Shown here: positions 16,324 through 25,353 of the stretch, in pieces
Numbering within the stretch: the stretch's first letter is position 1
How the letters are laid out: the number at the start of each line of letters is the position of its first letter
DNA from: Methylobacterium sp.
GTDB lineage: Bacteria > Pseudomonadota > Alphaproteobacteria > Rhizobiales > Beijerinckiaceae
DNA length: 64,000 nt
NCBI GenBank assembly: GCA_020252645.1
Contig: JADCCN010000002.1
Span: 62,001 to 126,000, forward strand
Reading direction: 5' to 3'
Notes under the pieces: generated by a model
What the model was told of the DNA's origin: nothing
Database searches by the model: none
Seen by the model: the letters and a program-made list of their open reading frames with translations, nothing else
Translations under genes and position numbers: made by a program

Positions 16324-19246
16324 TTTCCACCATCGTGCCCTCGCCCGGCTTGGAGGAAATCTCGAAATTCGCGCGGTTGGCCTCCACCAGCGCCTTGGTG
16401 AGCGGCAAGCCGAGGCCCGTCCCGCCCTTCGAGCGGTCCCGACCAACCTGGCGGAAGGGCTCCAGCGCCTGCTCGATCTCGTTTGCGGTCATGCCGATGC
16501 CGGTATCGCGGATGCGGATCGCCGCCTCGTCGGTCGGGAGCAGCGAGGTCGAGACGATCACCTGACCTCCCGCTTCGGTGAAACGTGTGGCATTCGAGAG
16601 CATGTTGAGCACGATCTGGCGGATCGAGCGCTCGTCCGCCACGACAGGCGGCAAGCCCTGCGCGAGTTGCGTGCGCACGAGCACGCGATTCTGCGTCGCC
16701 TGCGGCTGGATCAGCGCCACAGTGCTCGCGATGATCGCGTTGAGGTCGGTTGCGGCAAAGTTCAGCTCCATTCGGCCCGCCTCGATCTTCGCAAGATCCA
16801 GCAGGTCATTCACAAGGCTCACGACATGCTGGCCGGAGGTGCGGATATCCCCCAGATATTCCTTGTATTTCGCATTGCCGAGCGGGCCGAGGCGCTCCTC
16901 CTGCATCAGGTCGGCGAAGCCGATGATCGCGTTCATCGGCGTGCGGATCTCGTGGCTGATCTTCGCGAGGAAATCGCCCTTCTTGGCATTTGCCATCTCG
17001 GCTGCTTGCCGCGCCTCGGTGAGGCCCGCTTCCGCGCGTTTCCAGGCGGTCATGTCGCGCAGAACCGCGCAGAACCGCTTCGGCTCCTCGTCCGAGATGC
17101 GCCCGAGTGTCATGAAAAGCGGAATGCGGCCGCCCTTCCTCTCGCGCCCCGAGATCTCGCGGCCATCGTTGAAGATCGAGCGCATGCCCGAGGCGCTGCG
17201 CATCCCCTCGAGGTAATCGAGCGCTTCGGCATGGCTGTCGCGATGCAGGAGCTGGGTGAAGCTTTCACCCGCGATCTCGTTTTCCTCCACGCCGAACAGC
17301 GCCTGCGCGGCGCCGTTCAGGCCGAGGATCGTGCCCTTGTCGTCGAGGATCGCCACCCCATCGGTCGCGGTATCGAGGATGGCGCGGAGTTCGGTGATGT
17401 CGGCGCGGGCGCGCATGAGATCCTGGGCCACGCTGCGCATGGCCTTGCCCTGCTCCAGCTCCACCGCCCGGCGCAGCGAGATGAGCGTTGCGGGCGAACC
17501 TTCCCAATCCACGAGCTGGAGATGCGCATCCACCGGCATGATCTCGCCTTCGCGGGTCGTAAGCACCACCGGGTCGATGCTCCCGGTCGCCTCGCGCGGG
17601 CGCACGCCCTTCCGGAAGATGGCGCGGGTGCCGTCCTCCGCGCGGAACTGCGCGAGATCGGCATAGCCCGTCAGGTCAAGCAGCGTTCGGTTGGCGAAAA
17701 GCGCCGCATCGCCGCGCAGCACCAGCAGGCCGATCGGCAGGCAATCGAGCAGGCCCGGCGGCGTTCCGGCGAGGCTGGCCGGCGGTTCGGCCCCGAGCGG
17801 CATCCGCGGCGCCCCGGCACGCGGCGTTTCCGGCGCGGGCATCTCGGCGGGCGGCGGCCTATCCTCGTCGTAGCGGGCGCCCAGCGCCTTGGCGATTTCG
17901 CGGAATGCATTGCGCTCGGTCATCGAGAGGCCCTGCCGCCTGAAGCCGGGCATGGGTTGCGTGGGCTGCCCCGTGCGCAACGAGACGATCTTCGCCGCCT
18001 CATCGGATGGCTCGGAAGCCTTCGGCGCAGCGGGCGGCGGCGGCGCATCGCGCATCTGCTCGCGCACGAAGGCCTCGAGATCGGCGGCGAGCTGTTCGAG
18101 CGTCTCCGGGTCCGACGCGGGCTCGTCCGTCTCTGTGAGAGACACTTGCGCGACGCTTTCGCTTTCCGCCATGTCAGCCGCGAGCTGGTCAGGCGGCTCC
18201 GGCGCCTCATCCGGCGGTGTTTCAAGTTCCGGTGCTGCTTCGGCCTCGACAACCTCCGGTGAAGGCATATCGGCAACGAAAGCTTCGGCCGGCGCGTCTT
18301 CGAATTCAGCACCTCCGCTCGCCGGCACGGCCTCCTGAACAGCCGGAACCGGCTCGATCCGGGCCTGATCCACGCGGCAATGCCCGAAACCGGAGAACCC
18401 CGTCAGTCCCTCCTTTGCGCTGACAAGCGGCAGGGCGGAGAGATCCACCGGCACGAAGGCCGTCCGGCCATCGACAGGCCAGATGACCCGAACGCCCGAA
18501 AAGGTTTCGCCGGCGGCGAGAGCCTCGGCCACTCGTTCGGCGGCGACCTCGTCATGGCGTCGCAGGGCATCGGGGAGGAGTTGACCCTCGATGGCCGCAG
18601 ATGCAACCCCGACGGTTTCCGCCAGCGGGGGCGTGACGCTCAGAACACGCCCCTCGGCATCCAGCGAAAACAGGAAGCGGCGCGAATGGCGCGCGGCCTC
18701 GGGCTCGCCGAGCCAGAGCGGCACAAAGGGAACCGGGGCTGGCGGCTGTAAAGCCGCCACGGCTTCGCCCGCCGCGGGCATCGCCTCGGCCGGGCACTCG
18801 GGCGTGACCATCGGCGTGGGCTCGGCGATCAGCAGGGGCTTCGGCCAGTGGCCGGCTTCGGCAGGATTGGGCTCTTCCTCCAGGAAAACGACCAGCAGCC
18901 CCGCCTTGCCATGGGCCAGGGTGAGGCGACGGCAGCCGGCAAGGCGCATCACGCCCCGGAGGCCGACGAAGAAGCGCAGGCGTTCGAGCCCGGGTGCCGG
19001 GGCAGGCTTGCCCGCAAGCAGGCTCTCCAGGCGCTGGGTGCCCGGCGCGGAGGCCGGAAGCCCGCGAGCCAGCAAGGTTTCGAGCGGCAGACCAAGGCTG
19101 AGGCCGGCCGGCTCATTTGCCCAGATCAGGCCTTCTGTGCCCAGAAGCATCGCGCCATGCGGCGTTTCGGCAAGAAGGCGCGCCGCCTCGGCTCCCAGAT
19201 GATCTGCCAGACCTTGCTCAAATCGGGTCGCGGACTCGCTTGCCAT
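16289..19246 (-). CDS. Large PAS-domain sensor histidine kinase, PdhS-like
   Basis: A 985-residue cytoplasmic kinase with no clear membrane segments. Residues 1 to about 430 hold PAS-like pieces joined by a Glu/Pro/Ala-rich linker. A PAS domain around 610-720 (ELRAILDTATDGVAILDDKG) precedes the HisKA box KISHEIRTPMNAIIGFADL (His about 760) and an HATPase domain with the N box NMLSNATRFTEAGG, IRDTGIGM and GGTGLGLPLTKALVE. The architecture matches PdhS, a cell-cycle kinase acting on DivK in Hyphomicrobiales. No response regulator is adjacent. The gene overlaps the L,D-transpeptidase gene tail to tail. Confidence 0.88.
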   Translation of the reverse strand: MASESATRFEQGLADHLGAEAARLLAETPHGAMLLGTEGLIWANEPAGLSLGLPLETLLARGLPASAPGTQRLESLLAGKPAPAPGLERLRFFVGLRGVMRLAGCRRLTLAHGKAGLLVVFLEEEPNPAEAGHWPKPLLIAEPTPMVTPECPAEAMPAAGEAVAALQPPAPVPFVPLWLGEPEAARHSRRFLFSLDAEGRVLSVTPPLAETVGVASAAIEGQLLPDALRRHDEVAAERVAEALAAGETFSGVRVIWPVDGRTAFVPVDLSALPLVSAKEGLTGFSGFGHCRVDQARIEPVPAVQEAVPASGGAEFEDAPAEAFVADMPSPEVVEAEAAPELETPPDEAPEPPDQLAADMAESESVAQVSLTETDEPASDPETLEQLAADLEAFVREQMRDAPPPPAAPKASEPSDEAAKIVSLRTGQPTQPMPGFRRQGLSMTERNAFREIAKALGARYDEDRPPPAEMPAPETPRAGAPRMPLGAEPPASLAGTPPGLLDCLPIGLLVLRGDAALFANRTLLDLTGYADLAQFRAEDGTRAIFRKGVRPREATGSIDPVVLTTREGEIMPVDAHLQLVDWEGSPATLISLRRAVELEQGKAMRSVAQDLMRARADITELRAILDTATDGVAILDDKGTILGLNGAAQALFGVEENEIAGESFTQLLHRDSHAEALDYLEGMRSASGMRSIFNDGREISGRERKGGRIPLFMTLGRISDEEPKRFCAVLRDMTAWKRAEAGLTEARQAAEMANAKKGDFLAKISHEIRTPMNAIIGFADLMQEERLGPLGNAKYKEYLGDIRTSGQHVVSLVNDLLDLAKIEAGRMELNFAATDLNAIIASTVALIQPQATQNRVLVRTQLAQGLPPVVADERSIRQIVLNMLSNATRFTEAGGQVIVSTSLLPTDEAAIRIRDTGIGMTANEIEQALEPFRQVGRDRSKGGTGLGLPLTKALVEANRANFEISSKPGEGTMVEIIFPPTRVLAE

Positions 19247-19490
19247 ACCAACCTCTTACGCCACCACGACCCATCTTGGGCCCATCTTGGCCGCAAGCTG
19301 TTCCATTCTGAAACAGCTCTTTACTGTTTTTCAATAAATCGGGAGGCGAGCAAGGTCCATGCAAGACCCCGGTTCCCCACGCGGGAAAGCGGAAACATCC
19401 TTAACGCGCGGGCCGGAACGGTGTTATGTTCATGGCAATTCAGAGGAAGCCGGCCTGAACAATCCCGGCCGGCGCGGGAAGGAGAAAGAC

Positions 19491-19964
19491 ATGACAAACG
19501 AACAACCGCTCAACGTGCCGGATGAGGTGCGCAAGGCGATGGACAGCAGCGTCAAACAGGCCAGGACCGGTTTCGAGAAAATGATGCAGGCCGCCGATGA
19601 AGCAGCGCGCGGCATCGACGAGAAAGCCGGCAACGCCCAGAAGCAGGCGCTGGAAATGCGCCGCAAGGCGATGGCCTTCACCGAGCAGAACGTGAACGCC
19701 GCCTTCGAACTCGCGGCCAAGCTGGTTCGCGCCAAGTCGGTCGATGAGGTCATGAAGCTCCAGACCGAATACATGACCCAGAGCTTCGCGACCCTGCGCG
19801 GGCAGATCCAGGATGCCGGCCAGAGCCTGCAGGCGCAAACCCGCTCCGCTGCGGCCGATATCGTGAACGAGACCCGCAAGGCGCAGGACAAGGCCCGCGA
19901 CGCCGTGGAGAAAACGGTGGCCGCGGCGAAGGATGCGGCCGCCAAGGCCGGCTTCAAGAAGTGA
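19491..19964 (+). CDS. Phasin
   Basis: A 157-residue, almost wholly helical protein of the alphaproteobacterial phasin family (Phasin_2), predicted to coat polyhydroxyalkanoate granules or act as a small helical surfactant-like protein. Typical text is QNVNAAFELAAKLVRAKSVDEVMKLQTEYM, followed by an Ala/Lys/Glu-rich C-terminal helix ending AAAKAGFKK. ATG 19491 follows GGAAGGAGAAA. It is a stand-alone gene with a terminator directly downstream and lacks the long tail of the first phasin at 8786. Confidence 0.92.
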   Translation: MTNEQPLNVPDEVRKAMDSSVKQARTGFEKMMQAADEAARGIDEKAGNAQKQALEMRRKAMAFTEQNVNAAFELAAKLVRAKSVDEVMKLQTEYMTQSFATLRGQIQDAGQSLQAQTRSAAADIVNETRKAQDKARDAVEKTVAAAKDAAAKAGFKK

Positions 19965-19983
19965 GGCGCGGGCCGCAGGCCTG

Positions 19984-20009
19984 AAAAAGCCGGGTCAGGC
20001 CCGGCTTTT
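19984..20009. terminator. Bidirectional intrinsic terminator, phasin / hemA
   Basis: AAAAGCCGGG and the inverted arm CCCGGCTTTT flank a five-base loop. The A run on one side and T run on the other let it serve both the rightward phasin gene and the leftward hemA gene, whose stops are 19 and 27 bases away. Confidence 0.85.
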
Positions 20010-20035
20010 CTGCCCGGGAATGGAGTTTTCCAGCC

Positions 20036-21280
20036 TCATTCCGCCGCGAGGCGGTGCTTGAGATTCTCGCGCGGGAGATCGAGCGCATCGAATACGTTGA
20101 TCAGCGCCTGCACCAGATGGTCGATCATCGCATCGGTGTGGAAGGGCGTCGGCGTCACACGCAGGCGCTCTGTGCCGCGCGGCACGGTGGGGAAGTTGAT
20201 CGGCTGGATGTAGAGGTTGTGGCGCTCCAGCAACAGGTCGCTGGCTTCCTTGGCCTTGGCGGAATCGCGCACCATCACCGGGACGATATGGGTGGGGTTG
20301 TCGAGCAGGGGAATGCCGACCTCGGCCAGCCGGGCCTTGGTGCGTTCCACCTGCCGGCGCTGGGCCAGGCGCTCCGCACCGGATTGCCTGAGATGCCGGA
20401 TGGAAGCTCGCGCCGCGGCCGCCACGGGCGGGGGCAGGGCGGTGGTGAAGATGAACCCCTGCGCGGTGGAACGCACGGCATCCACCACCTCGCGGCTCGC
20501 CGCGATATAGCCGCCGAAGCAGCCGAACCCCTTGCCGAGCGTGCCCTGGATGACATCGAGTTCGCCCATCACGCCCGCTTGCTCGGCATAGCCCGCGCCA
20601 TGCCGGCCATAGAGGCCCACGGCATGCACCTCGTCGATATAGGTCATGGCGCCGTATTTCCGGGCGAGCGCGCAGATCTCGCCGATGGGCGAGACATCGC
20701 CATCCATCGAATAGACGCTCTCGAAGACAATGAGCTTGGGGCGCTCCGGCGCGATCCCGGCCAGCAGTTTCTCGAGCGCCTCGAGATCATTATGCGGGAA
20801 GATCACGCGCTCGCGATTCGCGCGGCGCACCCCCTCGATCATGGAATTGTGGTTCTCGCGATCCGAGAGGATCACGCAATCGGGCAATGCGCCGCCGATG
20901 GCCGCGATCGCCGACTGGTTCGCGACATAGCCCGAGGAGAAAACGAGAGCCGCTTGCTTGCCGTGCAGGCTTGCAAGCTCTTCCTCAAGCGCCACGATGG
21001 CCGAGGAATTGCCCGAAATGTTGCGCGTGCCGCCCGCACCCACCGAGCCGTTCTCGGCGGCATCGACCATCGCCGCGATCACATCCGGATGCCGGCCCAT
21101 GCCGAGATAATCATTCGTGCACCAGACCGTGACCTCGCGCGGGCCGGCCGGCCCGTTCCAGTTGGCGAAGGGAAAACGGGCGCTGTCGCGGGCGATTTCC
21201 TGAAAAACGCGGTAGCGACGTTCGCTTTCGAGCGTCTGCCGGACGGCGCGGAAGGCTTTCGCGTAATTGAACAAAGCCAA
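20036..21280 (-). CDS. hemA: 5-aminolevulinate synthase
   Basis: A 414-residue pyridoxal-phosphate enzyme that condenses glycine and succinyl-CoA to 5-aminolevulinate, the C4 (Shemin) route to haem used by Alphaproteobacteria. Family motifs include [47 protein letters not shown] and the PLP-binding lysine in [13 protein letters not shown]. It starts [13 protein letters not shown] at ATG 21280. Length is normal. It is divergent from the small basic gene before murA. Confidence 0.97.
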   Translation of the reverse strand: MALFNYAKAFRAVRQTLESERRYRVFQEIARDSARFPFANWNGPAGPREVTVWCTNDYLGMGRHPDVIAAMVDAAENGSVGAGGTRNISGNSSAIVALEEELASLHGKQAALVFSSGYVANQSAIAAIGGALPDCVILSDRENHNSMIEGVRRANRERVIFPHNDLEALEKLLAGIAPERPKLIVFESVYSMDGDVSPIGEICALARKYGAMTYIDEVHAVGLYGRHGAGYAEQAGVMGELDVIQGTLGKGFGCFGGYIAASREVVDAVRSTAQGFIFTTALPPPVAAAARASIRHLRQSGAERLAQRRQVERTKARLAEVGIPLLDNPTHIVPVMVRDSAKAKEASDLLLERHNLYIQPINFPTVPRGTERLRVTPTPFHTDAMIDHLVQALINVFDALDLPRENLKHRLAAE

Positions 21281-21396
21281 TCAACCCTATGTCGTGCCCC
21301 GGATGGGGCAAAATGCACCCAAGCCCAGTCTTGCCTCTCGCCTGAGGTCTGGGCATTGACACGGCGCAAGCACCTCTCGCGCAGGAACAAGGCGGA

Positions 21397-21570
21397 ATGA
21401 ACGAAAAGATCAAGGCCGGTCCGGCGGAAAAGGAGCGCGCGGCGCGTTTGGCGCAAGCCCTGCGCGACAATTTGCGCAAGCGGAAGGAGCAGGCCCGCCA
21501 GCGCAAGGCGGCGGAGGCCAATGCCACTCATTCGCCAGAACTGCCATCCAAAGGCGAGAGGGAGGGCTGA
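21397..21570 (+). CDS. Small basic helical protein upstream of murA
   Basis: A 57-residue open frame from ATG 21397 to TGA 21570 (MNEKIKAGPAEKERAARLAQ, then DNLRKRKEQARQRKAAEANA). It is Lys/Arg/Glu/Ala-rich and likely one long helix. A small gene of this character sits just before murA in many Hyphomicrobiales, as far as I recall. It lies 69 bases before murA and is probably co-transcribed. Its function is unknown. Confidence 0.7.
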   Translation: MNEKIKAGPAEKERAARLAQALRDNLRKRKEQARQRKAAEANATHSPELPSKGEREG

Positions 21571-21639
21571 CCAGGAGCCGGTTTGCCATTCCGGCCCGCC
21601 CGTGGCAGACGAGCGCAACCCGAACAAGGAGTGAGCCTC

Positions 21640-22929
21640 ATGGATCGAATCAGGATCGTGGGTGGAGCCAAGCTGAACGGCACGATCCCGATTTCCGGCG
21701 CGAAGAACGCGGCCCTGCCGCTGATGATCGCGAGCCTTCTGACGCCGGAGACGCTCGTTCTCGACAATGTGCCGCGCCTTTCCGATGTGCGGATGCTGAA
21801 GCGCATCCTCGGCAATCATGGCGTGGATGTCATGGTCGCGGGCAAACGCGTCGGCGAGCGCGACGAGGATGGTGAAACGGTGAAGCTCAACGCGGCCGCC
21901 ATCGTCGATACCACCGCGCCCTATGAACTCGTCTCGCAGATGCGCGCGAGCTTCTGGGTCATCGCGCCGCTTCTCGCGCGCATGGGTGAAGCGAAAGTGT
22001 CGCTGCCCGGGGGCTGCGCCATCGGCACGCGCCCGGTCGACCTCTTGCTCATGGCGCTCGAGAAGCTCGGTGCCGAGATCGAGATCGAAGGCGGCTATGT
22101 GCTGGCAAGCGCCAGGAATGGCCTCAAGGGTGGCGAGATCGATTTCCCGAAGGTGACGGTCGGCGGCACGCATACGGCGCTGATGGCTGCGGTGCTCGCG
22201 CAGGGCACCAGCGTGATCCGCAATGCCGCGCGCGAGCCGGAAGTGGGCGATCTCGCCCGCTGCCTCGTGAAGATGGGCGCCAGGATTTCCGGCATCGACA
22301 GTTCCACGCTGGAAATCGTGGGCGTGGGTTCGCTGCATGGCGCGCATCACCGCGTGCTGCCCGATCGCATCGAGGCCGGCACCTATGCCTTTGCGGCCGC
22401 GATGGCCGGCGGCGACGTGACGCTCACCGATGTGCAGCCGATCCTGCTGCAATCCGCCCTGGATCGGCTCACCGAATCGGGGGCGACCGTCACCAGCGAA
22501 GCAAATTCCATCCGCATCCGCCGCAATGGCAATGGCATCGCGCCGGTCAGCCTCGAAACGGAAGCCTTCCCCGGCTTCCCGACCGATCTCCAGGCGCAGT
22601 TCATGGCGCTGATGACCAAGGCCAACGGCACAGCGCGCATCACCGAAACCATCTTCGAAAACCGCTTCATGCATGTGCAGGAACTCGCCCGTTTCGGCGC
22701 GAAAATCCGCCTCGATGGCGACACAGCCATCGTGGAGGGCACGCCGGTGCTGAAAGGCGCGCCGGTGATGGCGACGGACCTGCGCGCTTCCGTCAGCCTC
22801 GTGATCGCCGCGCTCGCAGCCGAGGGCGAGACGATGATCAACCGCGTCTATCACCTCGATCGCGGGTTCGAGCAGCTCGAGGCGAAGCTCCAGCGCTGCG
22901 GCGCCGAGGTGGAACGCATTCGCGCCTGA
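21640..22929 (+). CDS. murA: UDP-N-acetylglucosamine 1-carboxyvinyltransferase
   Basis: A 429-residue cytoplasmic enzyme that adds enolpyruvate to UDP-GlcNAc, the first committed step of peptidoglycan synthesis. It begins [29 protein letters not shown] (start region), and the active-site cysteine lies in [14 protein letters not shown], the fosfomycin-target loop. ATG 21640 follows AAGGAGTGAG; a longer frame from 21583 lacks homology. A terminator follows directly. Confidence 0.97.
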   Translation: MDRIRIVGGAKLNGTIPISGAKNAALPLMIASLLTPETLVLDNVPRLSDVRMLKRILGNHGVDVMVAGKRVGERDEDGETVKLNAAAIVDTTAPYELVSQMRASFWVIAPLLARMGEAKVSLPGGCAIGTRPVDLLLMALEKLGAEIEIEGGYVLASARNGLKGGEIDFPKVTVGGTHTALMAAVLAQGTSVIRNAAREPEVGDLARCLVKMGARISGIDSSTLEIVGVGSLHGAHHRVLPDRIEAGTYAFAAAMAGGDVTLTDVQPILLQSALDRLTESGATVTSEANSIRIRRNGNGIAPVSLETEAFPGFPTDLQAQFMALMTKANGTARITETIFENRFMHVQELARFGAKIRLDGDTAIVEGTPVLKGAPVMATDLRASVSLVIAALAAEGETMINRVYHLDRGFEQLEAKLQRCGAEVERIRA

Positions 22930-22935
22930 TGCAGG

Positions 22936-22960
22936 AAAAGGCGCCGCCGGGCGCCCTTTT
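22936..22960 (+). terminator. Intrinsic terminator after murA
   Basis: AAAAGGCGCC pairs with GGCGCCCTTTT (one extra C) around a short loop, ending in TTTTC. It starts 7 bases after the murA stop and separates murA from the hisD operon. Confidence 0.75.
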
Positions 22961-23088
22961 CTGGAAAGGCCGCGAACGCTCCAGCGCGAAGACCGGCCTT
23001 GCCATTTTTCGCGCATTGCGGGCGCGCCTTTGGCCCGGTAACAGAGGATCGGGCTTCTCGGCGGCGCGATCGCGGATTCTGGACGACC

Positions 23089-24384
23089 ATGGTGTTTCGG
23101 CTTTCCACCCAAGATGCGGATTTCGAGCCGCGCTTTCAGGCACTTCTGGGTCTGAAGCGGGAGGTATCGGAAGATGTGAACCGTGCGGCAGAAGCCATTC
23201 TCGCAGATATCCGCGCACGCGGCGATGCCGCGCTCGCCGATTATTCCCGACGCTTCGACCGCATCGATTTCGCCCAGATTCCCATGCGGATCGGCGCCGT
23301 CGAACTGGCGCAAGCGCGCGCACTTTGCCCGGCGACCGATCTTTCGGCGCTGGAACTCGCAGCAAGCCGCATCCGCCTCTACCATGAGCGGCAGAAGCCC
23401 TCCGATATGCGCTTCACCGATCCCCTCGGCGTGGAACTCGGCTGGCGCTGGACCGCGATTTCGGCTGTCGGGCTTTACGTGCCGGGCGGTTCGGCAAGCT
23501 ACCCGTCCTCCGTGCTGATGAACGCCATTCCGGCCAAGGTCGCCGGCGTCGAGCGGCTGGTGATGGTCGTTCCCGCGCCGGATGGCGTTGTCTCGCCCCT
23601 GGTGCTTGCTGCGGCCGGGATCGGCGGGGTGGATGAAATCTACCGCATCGGCGGCGCGCAGGCCGTGGCCGCACTCGCCTATGGCACGGAAACGATCCGG
23701 CCCGTTTTCAAGATTGTCGGCCCCGGCAATGCCTATGTCGCCGCCGCGAAGCGTCTCGTCTTCGGTGTGGTCGGCATCGACATGATCGCCGGCCCCTCCG
23801 AAGTGGTGGTGATCGCCGACAGGACCGCTCGCCCGGATTTCATCGGCGCCGATCTTCTCGCGCAGGCCGAGCACGACGCGGCCTCGCAATCGATCCTCAT
23901 CACGGATGATGCCGCGCTTGGCGAGGCCGTGTTGCGCGAGGTGGAGCGCCAGCTTGCGACGCTCCAGCGCCAGGCGATCGCCGGCGCGAGCTGGCGCGAC
24001 AATGGGGCGGTGATCCTCGTGAAGGACATGGCGGAGGCCGCGCGCCTCTCGGACCGCCTCGCGCCCGAGCATCTCGAGATCATGACCGCCGACCCGGAGA
24101 GGGTGGCCGCGGATGTGCGCGAGGCCGGCGCGATCTTCCTTGGCGAAAACACGCCGGAGGCGATCGGCGATTATGTCGGCGGCTCGAACCACGTGCTGCC
24201 CACGGCGCGCTCCGCGCGCTTCGCCTCGGGCCTTGGCGTGCTCGATTTCATGAAGCGCACCTCGCTGCTGCGCTGCGGGCCGGAGCAGCTTCGCGCCATC
24301 GGTCCCGCTGCTGTGACCCTGGGCGAGGCCGAGGGATTGCAGGCCCATGCGCGCTCGGTCTCCCTGCGGCTCTCGGGAGGGTGA
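23089..24384 (+). CDS. hisD: Histidinol dehydrogenase
   Basis: A 431-residue zinc enzyme that oxidises L-histidinol to L-histidine in two NAD-dependent steps. Typical elements are YVPGGSASYPSSVLMNAIPAKVAGV, IVGPGNAYVAAAKRLVFG, the zinc-ligand region DLLAQAEHDAASQSIL, APEHLEIMT and GGSNHVLPT. ATG 23089 (MVFRLSTQDADFE) fits the family; the open frame extends to 22999 without homology. First gene of an operon with the UPF0262 gene (4-bp gap) and a small phosphatase. The other his genes are elsewhere. Confidence 0.96.
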   Translation: MVFRLSTQDADFEPRFQALLGLKREVSEDVNRAAEAILADIRARGDAALADYSRRFDRIDFAQIPMRIGAVELAQARALCPATDLSALELAASRIRLYHERQKPSDMRFTDPLGVELGWRWTAISAVGLYVPGGSASYPSSVLMNAIPAKVAGVERLVMVVPAPDGVVSPLVLAAAGIGGVDEIYRIGGAQAVAALAYGTETIRPVFKIVGPGNAYVAAAKRLVFGVVGIDMIAGPSEVVVIADRTARPDFIGADLLAQAEHDAASQSILITDDAALGEAVLREVERQLATLQRQAIAGASWRDNGAVILVKDMAEAARLSDRLAPEHLEIMTADPERVAADVREAGAIFLGENTPEAIGDYVGGSNHVLPTARSARFASGLGVLDFMKRTSLLRCGPEQLRAIGPAAVTLGEAEGLQAHARSVSLRLSGG

Positions 24385-24388
24385 AGCC

Positions 24389-24871
24389 ATGCCCGGCACC
24401 AACAAGAGACTGGTCGCCATCACGCTCGACGAGACCTCGATCGAGCGGGGCACGCCAGACCAGGAACATGAGCGCGCCATCGCAATCTACGATCTGATCG
24501 AGGAAAACCTGTTCGGGCCGCCGGGTTTGGATGGGCCCTTCATGCTCTATCTCGGCCTGCTTGCCGGCAAGCTCTCCTTCGATATCCGCCTTGAGGATGG
24601 CAGCCCGGTTGTGGTGCATCTGCTTTCGCTCTCGCCCTTCCGCAAGCAGATCAAGGATTACTTCCTCATCTGCGAGAGCTATTACGAGGCGATCCGCACG
24701 GCCTCGCCCGAACGCATCGAGGCCATTGATATGGGAAGGCGCGGCGTGCATGACGAGGGCGCGGGCCTCGTGATGGAGCGCCTCGAAGGCAAGATCGACA
24801 TCGACCACAAGACCGCGCGCCGCCTCTTCACGCTCATCGTCGCCCTGTCCTGGAAAGGTCAGGATCGATGA
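24389..24871 (+). CDS. UPF0262 family protein
   Basis: A 160-residue protein of the conserved alphaproteobacterial UPF0262 family, of unknown function. It begins MPGTNKRLVAITLDETSIERG and contains FDIRLEDGSPVVVHLLSLSPFRKQIKDYF (partly quoted), ICESYYEAIRTASPERIEAIDMGRR and the final LFTLIVALSWKGQDR. ATG 24389 follows GGGAGGG. The gene sits between hisD and a low-molecular-weight phosphatase gene, overlapping the latter by 4 bases, an order shared across Hyphomicrobiales. Confidence 0.93.
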   Translation: MPGTNKRLVAITLDETSIERGTPDQEHERAIAIYDLIEENLFGPPGLDGPFMLYLGLLAGKLSFDIRLEDGSPVVVHLLSLSPFRKQIKDYFLICESYYEAIRTASPERIEAIDMGRRGVHDEGAGLVMERLEGKIDIDHKTARRLFTLIVALSWKGQDR

Positions 24872-25329
24872 ACGGGGAATGCCGCCCGTCGCTGCAGGCG
24901 GTCCTGTTCGTCTGCTCGCTCAACGCGGTGCGCTCGCCCATGGCCGAGGCCTTGTGCCGCACCCGCTATGGCCGGCAGATCTATGTGGATTCCGCGGGGC
25001 TTCAGAAAAGCGATCGCGACCCCTTCATGCTCACCGTCCTGCGGGAGATCGGGATCGCGTTCGAGAGTGACCAGCCGCATGTGCTGGAGGAAGTGGATTA
25101 CGAAGGCTTCGACCTCGTGATCTCGCTCTCGCCCGAGGCGCATGCCCGCGCCCGAACCCTTCTGCGCGCGACCGCCGTGGAACTGCTGCACTGGCCGATC
25201 CCCGATGCGACCCAGGCCGGCGGCACGCGCGAGCAGCGGCTTCATGCCTATCGCGAGGTCCGCGACCAGCTCGACCGGCTGATCCGCGGGGAAATTGGCG
25301 GCCGCCTCCGGGGGCGCGTCAGCCGGTGA
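24868..25329 (+). CDS. Low-molecular-weight protein-tyrosine-phosphatase-like protein
   Basis: A 153-residue protein with the LMW-PTP/ArsC P-loop VLFVCSLNAVRSPMAEAL, giving nucleophile Cys16 and Arg22-Ser23 of the C-x5-R-S signature. A later WPIPDAT segment holds the expected general-acid Asp (DP in most relatives, DA here). It may be a phosphatase or an arsenate-reductase-like enzyme. It overlaps the UPF0262 gene by 4 bases and ends the hisD operon. The substrate is not known. Confidence 0.85.
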   Translation: MNGECRPSLQAVLFVCSLNAVRSPMAEALCRTRYGRQIYVDSAGLQKSDRDPFMLTVLREIGIAFESDQPHVLEEVDYEGFDLVISLSPEAHARARTLLRATAVELLHWPIPDATQAGGTREQRLHAYREVRDQLDRLIRGEIGGRLRGRVSR

Positions 25330-25353
25330 GGCGGGCTCCCCGCGCCCCTGCTG

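Noticed and set aside
19310-19345. Inverted repeat GCTGTT/AACAGC with following T-rich bases as a terminator
   Set aside because: It lies between two divergent gene starts where no transcript needs to end, and the stem is only six pairs.
21079-24480. An open frame of 1133 codons on the minus strand opposite murA and hisD
   Set aside because: It is the mirror of two certain genes in GC-rich DNA, is rich in His/Arg/Asp as such shadows are, and has no family features.
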